From an uncultured Acidimicrobiales bacterium (GTDB lineage: Bacteria; Actinomycetota; Acidimicrobiia; Acidimicrobiales; SZUA-35): DNA of 64,000 nt. Location: NCBI GenBank assembly GCA_937922785.1, contig CALAJQ010000007.1:124001-188000 (forward strand), written 5' to 3'. This document shows, in pieces, positions 7,771 to 15,633 of the stretch; within the stretch, counting starts at the first letter, position 1; every line of letters begins with the position of its first letter. The translations under genes and the position numbers were made by a program. A model generated the notes under the pieces. The model worked only from the letters and a program-made list of their open reading frames with translations, was not told the origin of the DNA and did no database searches.

Positions 7771-8553
7771 ATGTCTATGGCTCCAAGAGTGTCTGTAACC
7801 GTCGAGGGCCCAGTGGGTTACCTGGAATTTGACCACCAGAGACGCCGAAACGCTATGACGGTGGAGATGTGGTCAGCCCTGCCCGCCGCGTGTGCAGAAT
7901 TAGAAAATGATGAGTCCGTTAGGGTCGTGGTCCTGAAAGGTGCAGGAGAAGAAGCCTTCATCTCTGGCGCCGACATTTCCCAATTCACCGACGAGCATCG
8001 GCCCGGAACCGATCGATACAACCAGATGGTTGCGCAGGCCTACGCTGCCATCGGCAACTTACCGAAACCCACCATTGCCCAAGTCCGGGGCTACTGCGTC
8101 GGTGGAGGGCTGGCAATTGCTTGTAACACCGACTTCCGAATAGGCGCGAACGACTCGAAGTTCGGTCTGCCTCCCGCCGGGCTGGGTGTTGGCTATTCTC
8201 CAGCCGGCATCGGCGCTCTAGTCGACCTCATTGGACCGGCGGCAGTCAACGAAATGGTCTTTACCGCTGATCTGATCGATTCCGCTACCGCTGCTCGCTG
8301 GGGCCTAATCAACCATGTCGTACCAGCGGCGGAACTCGATGACTTTGTTAACGCTAAGGCCAGATCCATAGCGGCTCGTGCGCCAATGTCTCAATATGCG
8401 GCAAAGCTTGCCGTGAACGCTCATTTGAGTCCGAGCGATCAAACTCGCCAAGCGGCCGCCAAGGCGGCAGAGGCTTGCTTGGGCTCGAACGATTACCTTG
8501 AAGGAATTGCCGCCTTTGTGGAGAAGCGGCCAGCGAAGTTCACAGGATCTTAG
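7771..8553 (+). CDS. Enoyl-CoA hydratase/isomerase-family protein lacking both catalytic Glu
   Basis: 260 residues, crotonase fold. The oxyanion-hole segments are present: SGADISQF near 68 and VGGGLAIACNTDFRIG near 110. By alignment with rat mitochondrial hydratase, the Glu144 position is Ala (GGGLAIA) and the Glu164 position is Pro (FGLPPAGLG), so simple hydratase chemistry is not expected. The motif GLPPAGLGVGYSPAG marks a recognisable subgroup often annotated only as enoyl-CoA hydratase-related; isomerase, decarboxylase or hydrolase activity is possible. The in-frame extension to 7639 is rejected because it runs through the divergent GDPD start; ATG 7771 has a promoter. A lipid or amino-acid catabolic role is likely given the many acyl-CoA genes around, but the substrate is unknown. 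Confidence 0.85.
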   Translation: MSMAPRVSVTVEGPVGYLEFDHQRRRNAMTVEMWSALPAACAELENDESVRVVVLKGAGEEAFISGADISQFTDEHRPGTDRYNQMVAQAYAAIGNLPKPTIAQVRGYCVGGGLAIACNTDFRIGANDSKFGLPPAGLGVGYSPAGIGALVDLIGPAAVNEMVFTADLIDSATAARWGLINHVVPAAELDDFVNAKARSIAARAPMSQYAAKLAVNAHLSPSDQTRQAAAKAAEACLGSNDYLEGIAAFVEKRPAKFTGS

Positions 8554-8572
8554 CTGTCGGGTGAAACGTCGC

Positions 8573-8578
8573 TATGTT
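8573..8578 (+). promoter_or_regulatory. -10 hexamer TATGTT for the VIT1-type gene
   Basis: TATGTT ends 6 nt before the ATG at 8585, which rejects the longer frame starting inside the preceding gene at 8498. Confidence 0.5.
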
Positions 8579-8584
8579 GAGATT

Positions 8585-9391
8585 ATGAGTCCAACCGAAC
8601 ACTCCCAAAGCAGCCAGACTTTCGGGAGGCGCCACGACGACAACAAGGGCAGCCATAACGACCACAGCAATAACGACCACAGCCATAACGACCATATGGT
8701 GCACGACCACCGTGACGTCTCCGGTGGTGCTGTGCGTGCGGCGATCTTTGGAATCAGCGATGGTTTGGTGTCCAACGTTGCCTTGATCTTGGGGGTTGCT
8801 GCTGCTTCATCGAGCGGTCAAGATCCAGTGGTTATCGCAGGCGTGTCGGGACTTCTGGCCGGGGCTACTTCGATGGCTGCGGGCGAATACGTTTCAATGA
8901 AGGCTCAAAACGAACTGATCGAGCGTGAGATTGGAATCGAACGCGAATCCCTGCGGGCAAACCCGAAAGACGAGCTAAGGGAGCTGCAAGCCATCTACCG
9001 TCAGCGCGGCCTCGATTCGGACAAAGCTCGCGATCTGGCCGAGGCCGTACACACCGACCCCGAGGTTGCCCTTGAAGTGCATGCCCGCGAAGAACTAGGT
9101 GTTGACCCCGACGACATCGGAGACCCAACAGGCGCAGCAGCGAGCTCGTTTGTTGCCTTTGCCGTCGGCGCCGTGCTGCCGCTACTTCCCTGGTTGTTCG
9201 CATCAGGAACCGGTGCTCTGATCGCGTCAGTGCTGATCGGACTATCAGCTTCAGCAATAGTTGGAGTCACTTTGGCTCACTTCACTGAACGTTCAAAGCT
9301 CAAGACCGCAGCCCGTCAGGTTTCTTGGGCCGCTGGAGCTTGTGCAATTACCTATGCAATTGGCTCTCTTCTAGGTGTCCAGGTTTCCTAG
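8585..9391 (+). CDS. VIT1/CCC1-family metal transporter with His-rich N-terminus
   Basis: 268 residues. VIT1/CCC1 transporters move Fe2+ or Mn2+. Membrane segments: ISDGLVSNVALILGVAAA (about 52-70, with the conserved GxSDGLVSN), VVIAGVSGLLAGATSMAAGEYVSMKAQNE (about 80-108), then a cytosolic charged helical hairpin (about 108-175, ERE/RELQAIYRQRG) that carries the metal-binding Glu residues in this family, then three C-terminal segments. The first 45 residues are exceptional: three repeats of a five-residue His/Asn/Asp unit and HMVHDHRD, rich in possible metal ligands, coded by a 15-bp DNA repeat. An ordinary iron or manganese export role is likely; the His tail may buffer or sense metal (inference). 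Confidence 0.85.
   Translation: MSPTEHSQSSQTFGRRHDDNKGSHNDHSNNDHSHNDHMVHDHRDVSGGAVRAAIFGISDGLVSNVALILGVAAASSSGQDPVVIAGVSGLLAGATSMAAGEYVSMKAQNELIEREIGIERESLRANPKDELRELQAIYRQRGLDSDKARDLAEAVHTDPEVALEVHAREELGVDPDDIGDPTGAAASSFVAFAVGAVLPLLPWLFASGTGALIASVLIGLSASAIVGVTLAHFTERSKLKTAARQVSWAAGACAITYAIGSLLGVQVS
8651..8695 (+). repeat. Three 15-bp tandem units inside the VIT1 gene
   Basis: Units at 8651-8665, 8666-8680 and 8681-8695 (AGCCATAACGACCAC and near-copies) encode the S-H/N-N-D-H repeat of the His-rich tail. The length multiple of three keeps frame. Confidence 0.8.
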
Positions 9392-9417
9392 ATGATTCTG
9401 GTTTCCTAGATAATTCT
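9382..9417. repeat. Two 18-bp tandem units spanning two stop codons
   Basis: GGTTTCCTAGATGATTCT and GGTTTCCTAGATAATTCT are adjacent and differ at one base. The first unit holds the VIT1 TAG stop; the second holds the stop of the convergent acyl-CoA synthetase on the other strand. Confidence 0.85.
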
Positions 9418-10971
9418 GCTGGCGTGGCCAGCCCAGTACTCGTCCTTTAGTAGTCGTTTGTAGAGCTTGCCCGTTGGGTGACGGGGTAATTCATCTCGGA
9501 AATCGACTGAACGCGGGCACTTTACGTCGGCCAAGTGTTCCCGGCAGTAAGTCACAAGTTCTCGGGCCAACTGGTCGGTAGGTTCGTGACCTTCCGCGAC
9601 CTGGACAACTGCCTTGACCTCTTCCCCAAACTCTTCGTTTGGAACACCGATTACGGCAACGTCGTAAACCTTGGGGTGCATGGTCAGGACGTTCTCGGCT
9701 TCCTGGGGATAGATGTTCACGCCGCCAGAGATGATCATGTATGCCTTGCGATCAGTCAGATACAAGAACCCGTCCTCGTCGACCTTTCCGATGTCTCCTA
9801 AGGTGCTCCAGCCATTCCGGTGGCGGGACTCGTTGGTCTTGGATTCGTCACCGTGGTACTCAAATGTTCCGCCGCCGCTGAAGAAAACTGTGCCTTCCTC
9901 GCCCACAGGGACCTCGTTGCCTTCTTCATCACAAATATGAAGCTCGCAATTCAGCGGGGATCCAACCGTGCCTTTGTGGGCGAGCCATCCTTCGGAGTTG
10001 CAATAGACGAACCCGTTGCCCTCTGTGCCGGCGTAGTACTCATGCACGATGGGTCCCCACCAGTCAATGATCTGGCTTTTGACCTCTACTGGGCAAGGCG
10101 CAGCGGCGTGCACAACGGTTTGGAGCGAACTGATATCGACTGAGTTGCGAACTGCTTCGTCCAATTTCAGGATTCGAACAAACATCGTTGGGACCACTTG
10201 GGAGTGAGTCACCTTGTAGGTTTCGATGGCGTTCAGGTATTGGGTCGGGTCGAAGCGTTCCATAACAACGACCGTTGCGCCGAGCATGTGGCTGGCCATA
10301 CAAAAGCGAAGCGGTGCTGCGTGGTAGAGCGGGGCGGGGGAGAGGTAGACACTGTCGCCGGTGACACCAAACAGCAGGGCAGCCAGGTTGGCAACGCCGG
10401 TTGAAGCCGTTTCAAGTGGCTCGACCTCCATTGCTTGCTTGACACCTTTGGGTCTGCCGGTTGTCCCCGAGCTGTACAACATGTCTCGTCCGGCGACTCT
10501 GCCTTCAATCGGGGTGGTCGGCAGGCCATTAACGGCCTCTTCATAGCTTTCGAATCCATCGGCCGTCCCGTCCATCATGAGCCGAAGCGTCACCTCAGGA
10601 ATCTGATCAAGTAGCTCCAAAGCCTGGTCTTGCTTGTAGGCGGAGGTTATGAACGCCTTGGCCCCACAGTTGTTGATGATGTAAGCCATCTCTTCGGTGT
10701 TAAGGCGCGAGCTAATAGCGGTGTAGATTGTGCCGGCGTAATGGCATCCCCACCCAAGTTGTAGAAACTCGGCATTGTTCTCGAGGCAGAACGCCACATG
10801 GTCGCCTGGACCAATGCCCGCATCGGCGAGCAAGTGGGCAATTTGGCAAGCCCTGGCGTCGAGCTCGGCGAAGGTTACGGTTTCACCGGAGCTTTCCATA
10901 ATGATCGCCGCACGATCGGGATTGGTTGCTGCTGTAGTTCCTGGATACACAGCCGCTGAGATTAGTGGCAT
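9406..10971 (-). CDS. Acyl-CoA synthetase (AMP-forming), FadD-like
   Basis: 521 residues. Activates a carboxylic acid with ATP to acyl-AMP and then acyl-CoA. The P-loop-like A3 motif YSSGTTGRPKG is near residue 168, GTEGNGF near 310 fits A5, the STLGDIGKVDEDGFLYLTDR hinge/A7-A8 region is near 400, and the catalytic Lys is in PRHPTGKLYKR close to the C-terminus. No signal or membrane segment. The frame continues upstream to 11223, but the first 84 codons are the antisense shadow of the flavin reductase gene and show no family similarity; the ATG at 10971 starts a normal N-terminus (LISAAVYPGT). Divergent from the flavin reductase. Specificity cannot be told; medium/long-chain or steroid-type acids are typical for this subgroup. 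Confidence 0.9.
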   Translation of the reverse strand: MPLISAAVYPGTTAATNPDRAAIIMESSGETVTFAELDARACQIAHLLADAGIGPGDHVAFCLENNAEFLQLGWGCHYAGTIYTAISSRLNTEEMAYIINNCGAKAFITSAYKQDQALELLDQIPEVTLRLMMDGTADGFESYEEAVNGLPTTPIEGRVAGRDMLYSSGTTGRPKGVKQAMEVEPLETASTGVANLAALLFGVTGDSVYLSPAPLYHAAPLRFCMASHMLGATVVVMERFDPTQYLNAIETYKVTHSQVVPTMFVRILKLDEAVRNSVDISSLQTVVHAAAPCPVEVKSQIIDWWGPIVHEYYAGTEGNGFVYCNSEGWLAHKGTVGSPLNCELHICDEEGNEVPVGEEGTVFFSGGGTFEYHGDESKTNESRHRNGWSTLGDIGKVDEDGFLYLTDRKAYMIISGGVNIYPQEAENVLTMHPKVYDVAVIGVPNEEFGEEVKAVVQVAEGHEPTDQLARELVTYCREHLADVKCPRSVDFRDELPRHPTGKLYKRLLKDEYWAGHASRII

Positions 10972-10986
10972 CCAGGCGGTGCTAGC

Positions 10987-10992
10987 TAGTTT
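10987..10992 (+). promoter_or_regulatory. -10 hexamer TAGTTT for the flavin reductase
   Basis: TAGTTT ends 6 nt before the ATG at 10999. The opposite gene has only a near match, TAGCAC (10979-10984, minus), 7 nt before its ATG. Confidence 0.5.
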
Positions 10993-10998
10993 GAACGG

Positions 10999-11568
10999 AT
11001 GATCGATCCAACTACAAAGCGTTCCCTTGGCCAAATGATCAAAGGTGTCCAGGTCGTTGGTGCGGCGCACGACGGCCTGATAAGGGCTTACACCTCGCAC
11101 TGGGTATCCCAAATATCTTTCGAAGAACCAATCGTGATGGCGTCTGTCAGCCCCAAGCACGACACTCATCCATTGATGGTGAACAGCGGCAAGTTTGCTG
11201 TGAGCATCCTTGCCGCCGATCAAGTCATGGAAGGGCAGTACTTCAGCTATCCCGGGCGCAAATTCAAATACGTTGGCTCAGAAATGATCGAGCTGAACTC
11301 CGAGGGCCTTCCAATAGTGCCCAACTCGATCGCCTATCTGAGTTGTGAAGTATTCGACCGCATTGAGCGGTTTGACCACGATCTGTTCTTAGCAAACGTT
11401 GTAGATGTCACCGAAGGTCGCCTAGGTGAACCCCCGTTGCTTTACTCAGCGCGGCATGGTTGGAGAATCACCGGTGACAAAGCACGTGAGAAGGGCGTGA
11501 GTATTCGAGATCAGCTACTGGAACGGGTGGCTCAGGCTGAAGCTGGCCCCGAAGGCGCCAGCACCTAA
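10999..11568 (+). CDS. Flavin reductase-like FMN-binding protein
   Basis: 189 residues, matching the flavin_Reduct split-barrel family that reduces FMN/FAD with NAD(P)H or carries bound FMN as part of two-component monooxygenases. Visible features: a VQVVGAAHDG start strand, SQISFEEPIVMASVSPKHDTH (the S/E-P-P-hydrophobic-segment that contacts flavin) near residue 36-58, the FAVSILA strand near 67, and a typical hydrophobic/acidic strand NSIAYLSCEV. Cytosolic. It stands alone between two minus-strand genes, so no monooxygenase partner is adjacent. A heme-oxygenase-like or F420-binding split-barrel role cannot be excluded. Confidence 0.82.
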   Translation: MIDPTTKRSLGQMIKGVQVVGAAHDGLIRAYTSHWVSQISFEEPIVMASVSPKHDTHPLMVNSGKFAVSILAADQVMEGQYFSYPGRKFKYVGSEMIELNSEGLPIVPNSIAYLSCEVFDRIERFDHDLFLANVVDVTEGRLGEPPLLYSARHGWRITGDKAREKGVSIRDQLLERVAQAEAGPEGAST

Positions 11569-11581
11569 ACGCTCCCAGCAG

Positions 11582-12178
11582 CTAGAGCAGCTGCAGGTCT
11601 GGGCGGCCGCGGAAGTGACCAACATCGTTAAGGCTGACCACACTCTTTGCGCCGCTGGAGGCCGCCATGAAGCGGTTAATGCTGGTGTAATCAGGAGCGA
11701 AGAACATCTTGGCTCCAAGCTCGAGGACGTGCGCAGCCCAGATATTGATTATTCCGCCGTGGCACACAACAGCAACCTTGTGGCCCCGATGATTGGCAAT
11801 TATCTCATCAATTGCTTCGACGGCCTCGTTGCTGAACTCGGACATGTCACGAACAGCTTGTTCGGCCAACCATGCTCGCCATGCCGCCTTGTCCGCTTTC
11901 ATCTCTTCCATCGGAATGTAAGATTTTTCGGCCTTGTCATACTCAGCAATTCGAGGTTCAACAGTTGCAGAAATGCCTTTGATTGCTTCAAGTGGTGCCG
12001 AGGTTTGTAGCGCCCGGGCCATTGGCGAGGTGTAGATCGCGTCAAGATGTTCACCGTCCATCCATTTGGCCATGGCCTCGGCCTGGGCATGACCAACATC
12101 GGTTAGTGAAGGGTCGGCGGCGTCAGGCGCATCCTGGACTCGTTCGGGGCGGCCATGTCGGATGATTATCAGCTCCAT
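11582..12178 (-). CDS. Histidine phosphatase family (phosphoglycerate mutase-like)
   Basis: 198 residues. The phospho-acceptor motif IIIRHGRPE is at residues 4-12 and the second catalytic His in VAVVCHGGIINIW near 140. SPMARALQTSAPL near 50 supplies the conserved Arg and the acidic proton donor follows in EPRIAEYDK. Members dephosphorylate small metabolites, sugars or mycothiol/nucleotide precursors; nothing here allows a specific substrate. Cytosolic, single gene, divergent from pyruvate kinase with a 29-nt gap, convergent with flavin reductase. Confidence 0.88.
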   Translation of the reverse strand: MELIIIRHGRPERVQDAPDAADPSLTDVGHAQAEAMAKWMDGEHLDAIYTSPMARALQTSAPLEAIKGISATVEPRIAEYDKAEKSYIPMEEMKADKAAWRAWLAEQAVRDMSEFSNEAVEAIDEIIANHRGHKVAVVCHGGIINIWAAHVLELGAKMFFAPDYTSINRFMAASSGAKSVVSLNDVGHFRGRPDLQLL

Positions 12179-12194
12179 GAGGATGTAAGGCTAG

Positions 12195-12200
12195 TAGCCT
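12195..12200 (+). promoter_or_regulatory. -10 hexamer TAGCCT for pyk
   Basis: TAGCCT ends 7 nt before the GTG at 12208. Confidence 0.5.
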
Positions 12201-12207
12201 CCAGTAG

Positions 12208-13635
12208 GTGAATAGACGTACGAAGATCATTGCCAGCATCGGACCCACTTCGACCAGCGATGCCGTCCTGAAGGACATGATCGAAGCTGGCATGGATGTA
12301 GCGCGAATAAATCTCTCTCACGGCACCGTCGACGACGGCCTGGAGGTCTTCCACAGGATCCGTTCGGTGTCGGAGAGCCTGAACAAGAACGTCGGCATTA
12401 TGGCCGATTTGCCTGGCCCAAAGGTTCGAATCGGCAAGCTCACTGAGTCGGTCGAGCTGGAACCCAACGCCGAGATCTTGCTGAGCCCAGACGACGGACC
12501 AAGCACCGGTGAACGATTCACTGTTGACTACAGCGGCTTGCTTACCGACGTTCGGGTCGGCGATCGCCTTGCCATCGGTGACGGTTCGATAATCATTCAG
12601 GTTTCTGACCACGCTGGCGATGCACTAAAGGCCCGGGTGCTTTACGGAGGCACGGTTCAGGGAAGTCCCGGACTTCACATACCTTCGGACCGCCTAAAGC
12701 TGTCCACCCCAACCCCACATGACTTGAAGCTGTTGGATGCCTTTGTTGAGGCAGGCGTGGACATGGTTGCGATCTCGTTCGTTCGCTCGGCTCATGACAT
12801 CCGCCGAGTTGGCACAGAACCTGCTCCACGTGGTCCGCTTATTGTTGCCAAGATTGAAACTAGAGCCGCAGTGGACAATCTTGACGGAATCATTGCAGCC
12901 TCTGGAGCCGTGATGGTGGCCCGCGGTGATCTAGGCGCTGAGTGCAGCATCGAAGAACTCCCACACCTTCAGAAGGACATCATTGCCCGTTGTATCGCCT
13001 TGGGCCGGCCAGCGATCACCGCCACCCAGATGCTTGAGTCAATGATCACTGCGCCATCACCCACCCGAGCTGAGGCCTCAGACGTTGCAAATGCGGTCTT
13101 CGACGGGACTTCAGCCGTGATGCTAAGCGCCGAGACCGCTATTGGTCGTGACCCAGCCCGAGTCGTGAGCACAATGGCAACCATTGCTGAACGCGCCGAT
13201 GAGAACTTCGATTACGCCGGCTGGGCTCACCAGATAAAGCGCGACCGCCTAAGCGAGCCACAATCAGTTGATGCTGCAGTAACTGACGTGATGACCATGG
13301 CTACCTGGCGGGCAGCTAGCGAGATGGGTGTGAAGGCAATCCTTTGTATCTCTCGCTCGGGCTTCACAGTGCGTGCAATTGCTAGATTCAGGCCCGAGGC
13401 AAAGATCATCGGATTCAGCCCAGAGCTTAGGACTGTTCGCCAGCTCAGCATGAGCTGGGGTGCTACACCGGTCAAGATTGACCGGATCTCTGACAATGAG
13501 GTCGCAGTTGGAGACGCCATGCGCATGGCCCGCGACGAAGGGCATATCCGCAGCGGAGACATCGTTGCCGTTCTTGGAGGGTCGACCGCCACAATCGGAG
13601 CAACTGACACCCTCCGTATGGCGCGCTGTCCCTAA
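12208..13635 (+). CDS. pyk: Pyruvate kinase
   Basis: 475 residues, the usual bacterial length. Converts phosphoenolpyruvate and ADP to pyruvate and ATP, the last step of glycolysis. The barrel starts with TKIIASIGPTS and ARINLSHG; the catalytic Lys sits in IVAKIETRAAVDN near residue 213; the Mg2+/K+ site is in MVARGDLGAE near 235; and the signature ITATQMLESMI with PTRAEASDVANAVFDGTSAVMLSAETA is complete. The C-terminal allosteric domain is present (ILCISRSGFTVRAIARFRP). The start is GTG at 12208. It leads a plus-strand run to RNase D, although each of the next genes has its own promoter-like hexamer. Confidence 0.97.
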   Translation: MNRRTKIIASIGPTSTSDAVLKDMIEAGMDVARINLSHGTVDDGLEVFHRIRSVSESLNKNVGIMADLPGPKVRIGKLTESVELEPNAEILLSPDDGPSTGERFTVDYSGLLTDVRVGDRLAIGDGSIIIQVSDHAGDALKARVLYGGTVQGSPGLHIPSDRLKLSTPTPHDLKLLDAFVEAGVDMVAISFVRSAHDIRRVGTEPAPRGPLIVAKIETRAAVDNLDGIIAASGAVMVARGDLGAECSIEELPHLQKDIIARCIALGRPAITATQMLESMITAPSPTRAEASDVANAVFDGTSAVMLSAETAIGRDPARVVSTMATIAERADENFDYAGWAHQIKRDRLSEPQSVDAAVTDVMTMATWRAASEMGVKAILCISRSGFTVRAIARFRPEAKIIGFSPELRTVRQLSMSWGATPVKIDRISDNEVAVGDAMRMARDEGHIRSGDIVAVLGGSTATIGATDTLRMARCP

Positions 13636-13651
13636 CGCTGGCCCAATTTTC

Positions 13652-13657
13652 TAGAAT
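13652..13657 (+). promoter_or_regulatory. -10 hexamer TAGAAT for the patatin gene
   Basis: TAGAAT ends 6 nt before the ATG at 13664, near-consensus for a sigma-70 type -10 element. Confidence 0.5.
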
Positions 13658-13663
13658 TCAGTA

Positions 13664-14566
13664 ATGTCCAGGCTCCGAAATCGTCTAACCAAGCTGGCCG
13701 CTTCCGATTCGGCCCCACTTTCGGGCGCTGCCAGACGAATCGTCGGACCTCGCAAAGTTGCGTTCGTCCTAAGCGGCGGCGGCCCACTTGGTGCTGTGCA
13801 GGTCGGGATGTTGAGAGCTTTGGTCGAGCAAGGCATAAAGCCGGATCTGATTCTGGGCTGCTCGGTTGGTGCCGTTAACGGTGCAGCGTTTGCCGCAGAA
13901 CCAAATCTGCGGGGAATACAGCGGCTCGAACACATATGGGGCCGACTAGCCGATGGTGAGACCGATCTCATGGAGAACGCTCGCCTAGTTCCATTGATTG
14001 TTGAGTTGGGCCGCCGAGGTGAAGCGATCAGCTCACAAGACAACCTGCAGAAACTTCTTGAAGAAGAGCTGCGGGCAACCAAGTTTGCAGATCTGAAGGT
14101 TCAATTTGGTTGTGTTGCCACAGACATGGAAACTGCCCGTGAGTATTGGTTCACACATGGCGAGATCATTCCGGCAGTTTTGGCCTCGGCTTGCCTTCCC
14201 GGGGTTTACCCACCAATTGAGCGCGACGGGCGGAGACTTTATGACGGCGGGGTATCTCGAGAGCTGCCGGTTGGTAAGGCAGCCGAAATGGGGGCGACGG
14301 CAATTTATGTATTGCATGTTGGCCATCTAGAAGGTCGGGACGTGGATTTGAAGCGCCCTTTCGACGCCTTAGTTCATGCCTACTGGGCAAGCCGAATCGC
14401 TCGGATCGAAGATGAGATGTCTGATCTGCCAAGCCATGTAGCCGCCCACCGACTTCCAGCTGGCGACGTGCCTCGAATCCGATTCGATGACTTCTCCCGT
14501 TCTCGGGAGATGGCAGAAGCGGCTTATGAAGCAACGTCGGAGTTCCTGGACACCCAGTCCGGTTAA
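13664..14566 (+). CDS. Patatin-like phospholipase/esterase
   Basis: 300 residues. The patatin domain (about residues 25-220) carries the oxyanion loop SGGGPLGAVQVG, the nucleophile elbow GCSVGAVNG (Ser near residue 68) and the catalytic Asp in LYDGGVSRELPV (near 193), so the Ser-Asp dyad is complete. The family releases fatty acids from phospholipids or other acyl lipids. There is no signal peptide; this resembles the bacterial RssA/YlbK-type cytosolic group. The C-terminal 70 residues form a helical region with many charged residues. DUF3151 follows after 10 bases. Confidence 0.9.
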   Translation: MSRLRNRLTKLAASDSAPLSGAARRIVGPRKVAFVLSGGGPLGAVQVGMLRALVEQGIKPDLILGCSVGAVNGAAFAAEPNLRGIQRLEHIWGRLADGETDLMENARLVPLIVELGRRGEAISSQDNLQKLLEEELRATKFADLKVQFGCVATDMETAREYWFTHGEIIPAVLASACLPGVYPPIERDGRRLYDGGVSRELPVGKAAEMGATAIYVLHVGHLEGRDVDLKRPFDALVHAYWASRIARIEDEMSDLPSHVAAHRLPAGDVPRIRFDDFSRSREMAEAAYEATSEFLDTQSG

Positions 14567-14569
14567 CCT
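14564..14569 (+). promoter_or_regulatory. -10 hexamer TAACCT for the DUF3151 gene
   Basis: TAACCT overlaps the patatin stop codon and ends 7 nt before the ATG at 14577. It favours that start over the frame-extended 14487. Confidence 0.45.
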
Positions 14570-14576
14570 TGAGTCC

Positions 14577-15020
14577 ATGACCCAGATCGGACTTCACAAA
14601 TCAGGCCCGCCGGAAACAGTGTTGCCCCCAGAACCGGAACAGCTGCTAGGAGCGCTGGCCCTTGCAGCCGAAGCCGAAAGCGCCCAAGAGCGCCACGACA
14701 TTGTGGTGAATGCCGTAGCAAGCTTCCCCCGTTCGCTAAGCGGCTGGGCCGAACTTGGTGACATTGGTCGGGACAAGATGGAGTCCTACGCTGCATACCG
14801 AGTTGGCTATCACCGCGGGCTCGACACCCTTCGCCAGAATGGTTGGAGAGGCTCTGGCTACGTACGTTGGAAACACGAAAGCAACCGACCTTTCTTGCGG
14901 TGTCTGGCCGGACTGCAACGTTGCGCTGCAGCCATAGGTGAACAGGATGAGGACGAAAGGTGCGCTCTTTTCTTACGCCAGCTCGACCCATCCTGGCCAC
15001 CCGCAGACCTGGACAGCTAA
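14577..15020 (+). CDS. DUF3151 family protein
   Basis: 147 residues, fitting the actinobacterial DUF3151 family of unknown function. The conserved core is visible: AVASFPRSLSGWAELGD, then AYRVGYHRGLDTLRQNGWRGSGYVRWKHESNRPFLR in parts, and a closing helix AAAIGEQDEDERC. The helical TPR-like layout suggests a protein-interaction role. The ATG at 14577 starts just after the patatin stop and fits the family N-terminus. It is followed after 3 bases by the MobA-like gene, so the two probably share a transcript. Confidence 0.8.
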   Translation: MTQIGLHKSGPPETVLPPEPEQLLGALALAAEAESAQERHDIVVNAVASFPRSLSGWAELGDIGRDKMESYAAYRVGYHRGLDTLRQNGWRGSGYVRWKHESNRPFLRCLAGLQRCAAAIGEQDEDERCALFLRQLDPSWPPADLDS

Positions 15021-15023
15021 GAG

Positions 15024-15620
15024 TTGGCGCGTCCAGTGTCAGGCTCGGCTGGACTCTCGGTTGGGGGAGCAGTCTTGGCTGGTGGCCAAAGCCGCCGGTT
15101 CGGGTCAACCAAATCGCTAGCCCCCGTGGGCGACAGGCCCATGGGAGCAAAGGTCGCTGCCGCAATTCGCGATGCTGGTATTGATCCGGTGGTTGTTATT
15201 GGTGCGAGCACCGACGCCGCAGCAAAGCTGGGGCTGGTGCTAGTGCCGGATCAGTTTCAAGCCCAAGGTCCGCTGGCGGGAACCGCAACGGCCCTTAGCT
15301 ACTTCACTGGTACTCACGTGTTGGTGGCTGCATGTGACTTGCCATTGATTGACCCCAGAACCGTGAAGCAATTAGTAGCCAACGCCTCAGCTCACACTGC
15401 GACTGTGGCCGCAGTCGGGGGTGAAGCGCAGGTCTCTCTTGGGTGCTGGCCCCGCTCCATGTATCGCCAACTGCTAGCCGCAGTCCGTGATGGCGAACGG
15501 CGCTGGCGAAGCCTGCTAGATCTTGTTGACGTCAATCTGATTGAGGTATCGCCGGACTCTGTAGCAGATGCAGACGACGAGCAAACCTTGTTCGATCTGA
15601 TGGCTAGGGGCGATCAGTAG
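15024..15620 (+). CDS. MobA-like molybdenum cofactor guanylyltransferase
   Basis: 198 residues of the MobA/nucleotidyltransferase family, which attaches GMP to molybdopterin for Mo/W enzymes. The GTP-binding start GGAVLAGGQSRRFGSTK fits LAGGxSxRxGxxK, with Thr in place of the usual Asp before the Lys. VAACDLPLIDP near residue 108 matches the metal-binding ACDxP motif. TTG at 15024 is 3 bases after the DUF3151 stop; GTG at 15036 is an equally good start. No other molybdopterin genes lie in the window, so related activities (MocA-like or sugar-nucleotide transfer) remain possible. Confidence 0.75.
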   Translation: MARPVSGSAGLSVGGAVLAGGQSRRFGSTKSLAPVGDRPMGAKVAAAIRDAGIDPVVVIGASTDAAAKLGLVLVPDQFQAQGPLAGTATALSYFTGTHVLVAACDLPLIDPRTVKQLVANASAHTATVAAVGGEAQVSLGCWPRSMYRQLLAAVRDGERRWRSLLDLVDVNLIEVSPDSVADADDEQTLFDLMARGDQ

Positions 15621-15626
15621 TAACCT
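15621..15626 (+). promoter_or_regulatory. -10 hexamer TAACCT for rnd
   Basis: TAACCT lies one base after the MobA-like stop and ends 7 nt before the GTG at 15634. Confidence 0.45.
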
Positions 15627-15633
15627 CGGCGCT

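Noticed and set aside
10972-11223. N-terminal extension of the acyl-CoA synthetase frame
   Set aside because: It is antisense to the flavin reductase coding sequence and shows no family similarity; ATG 10971 gives a normal start.
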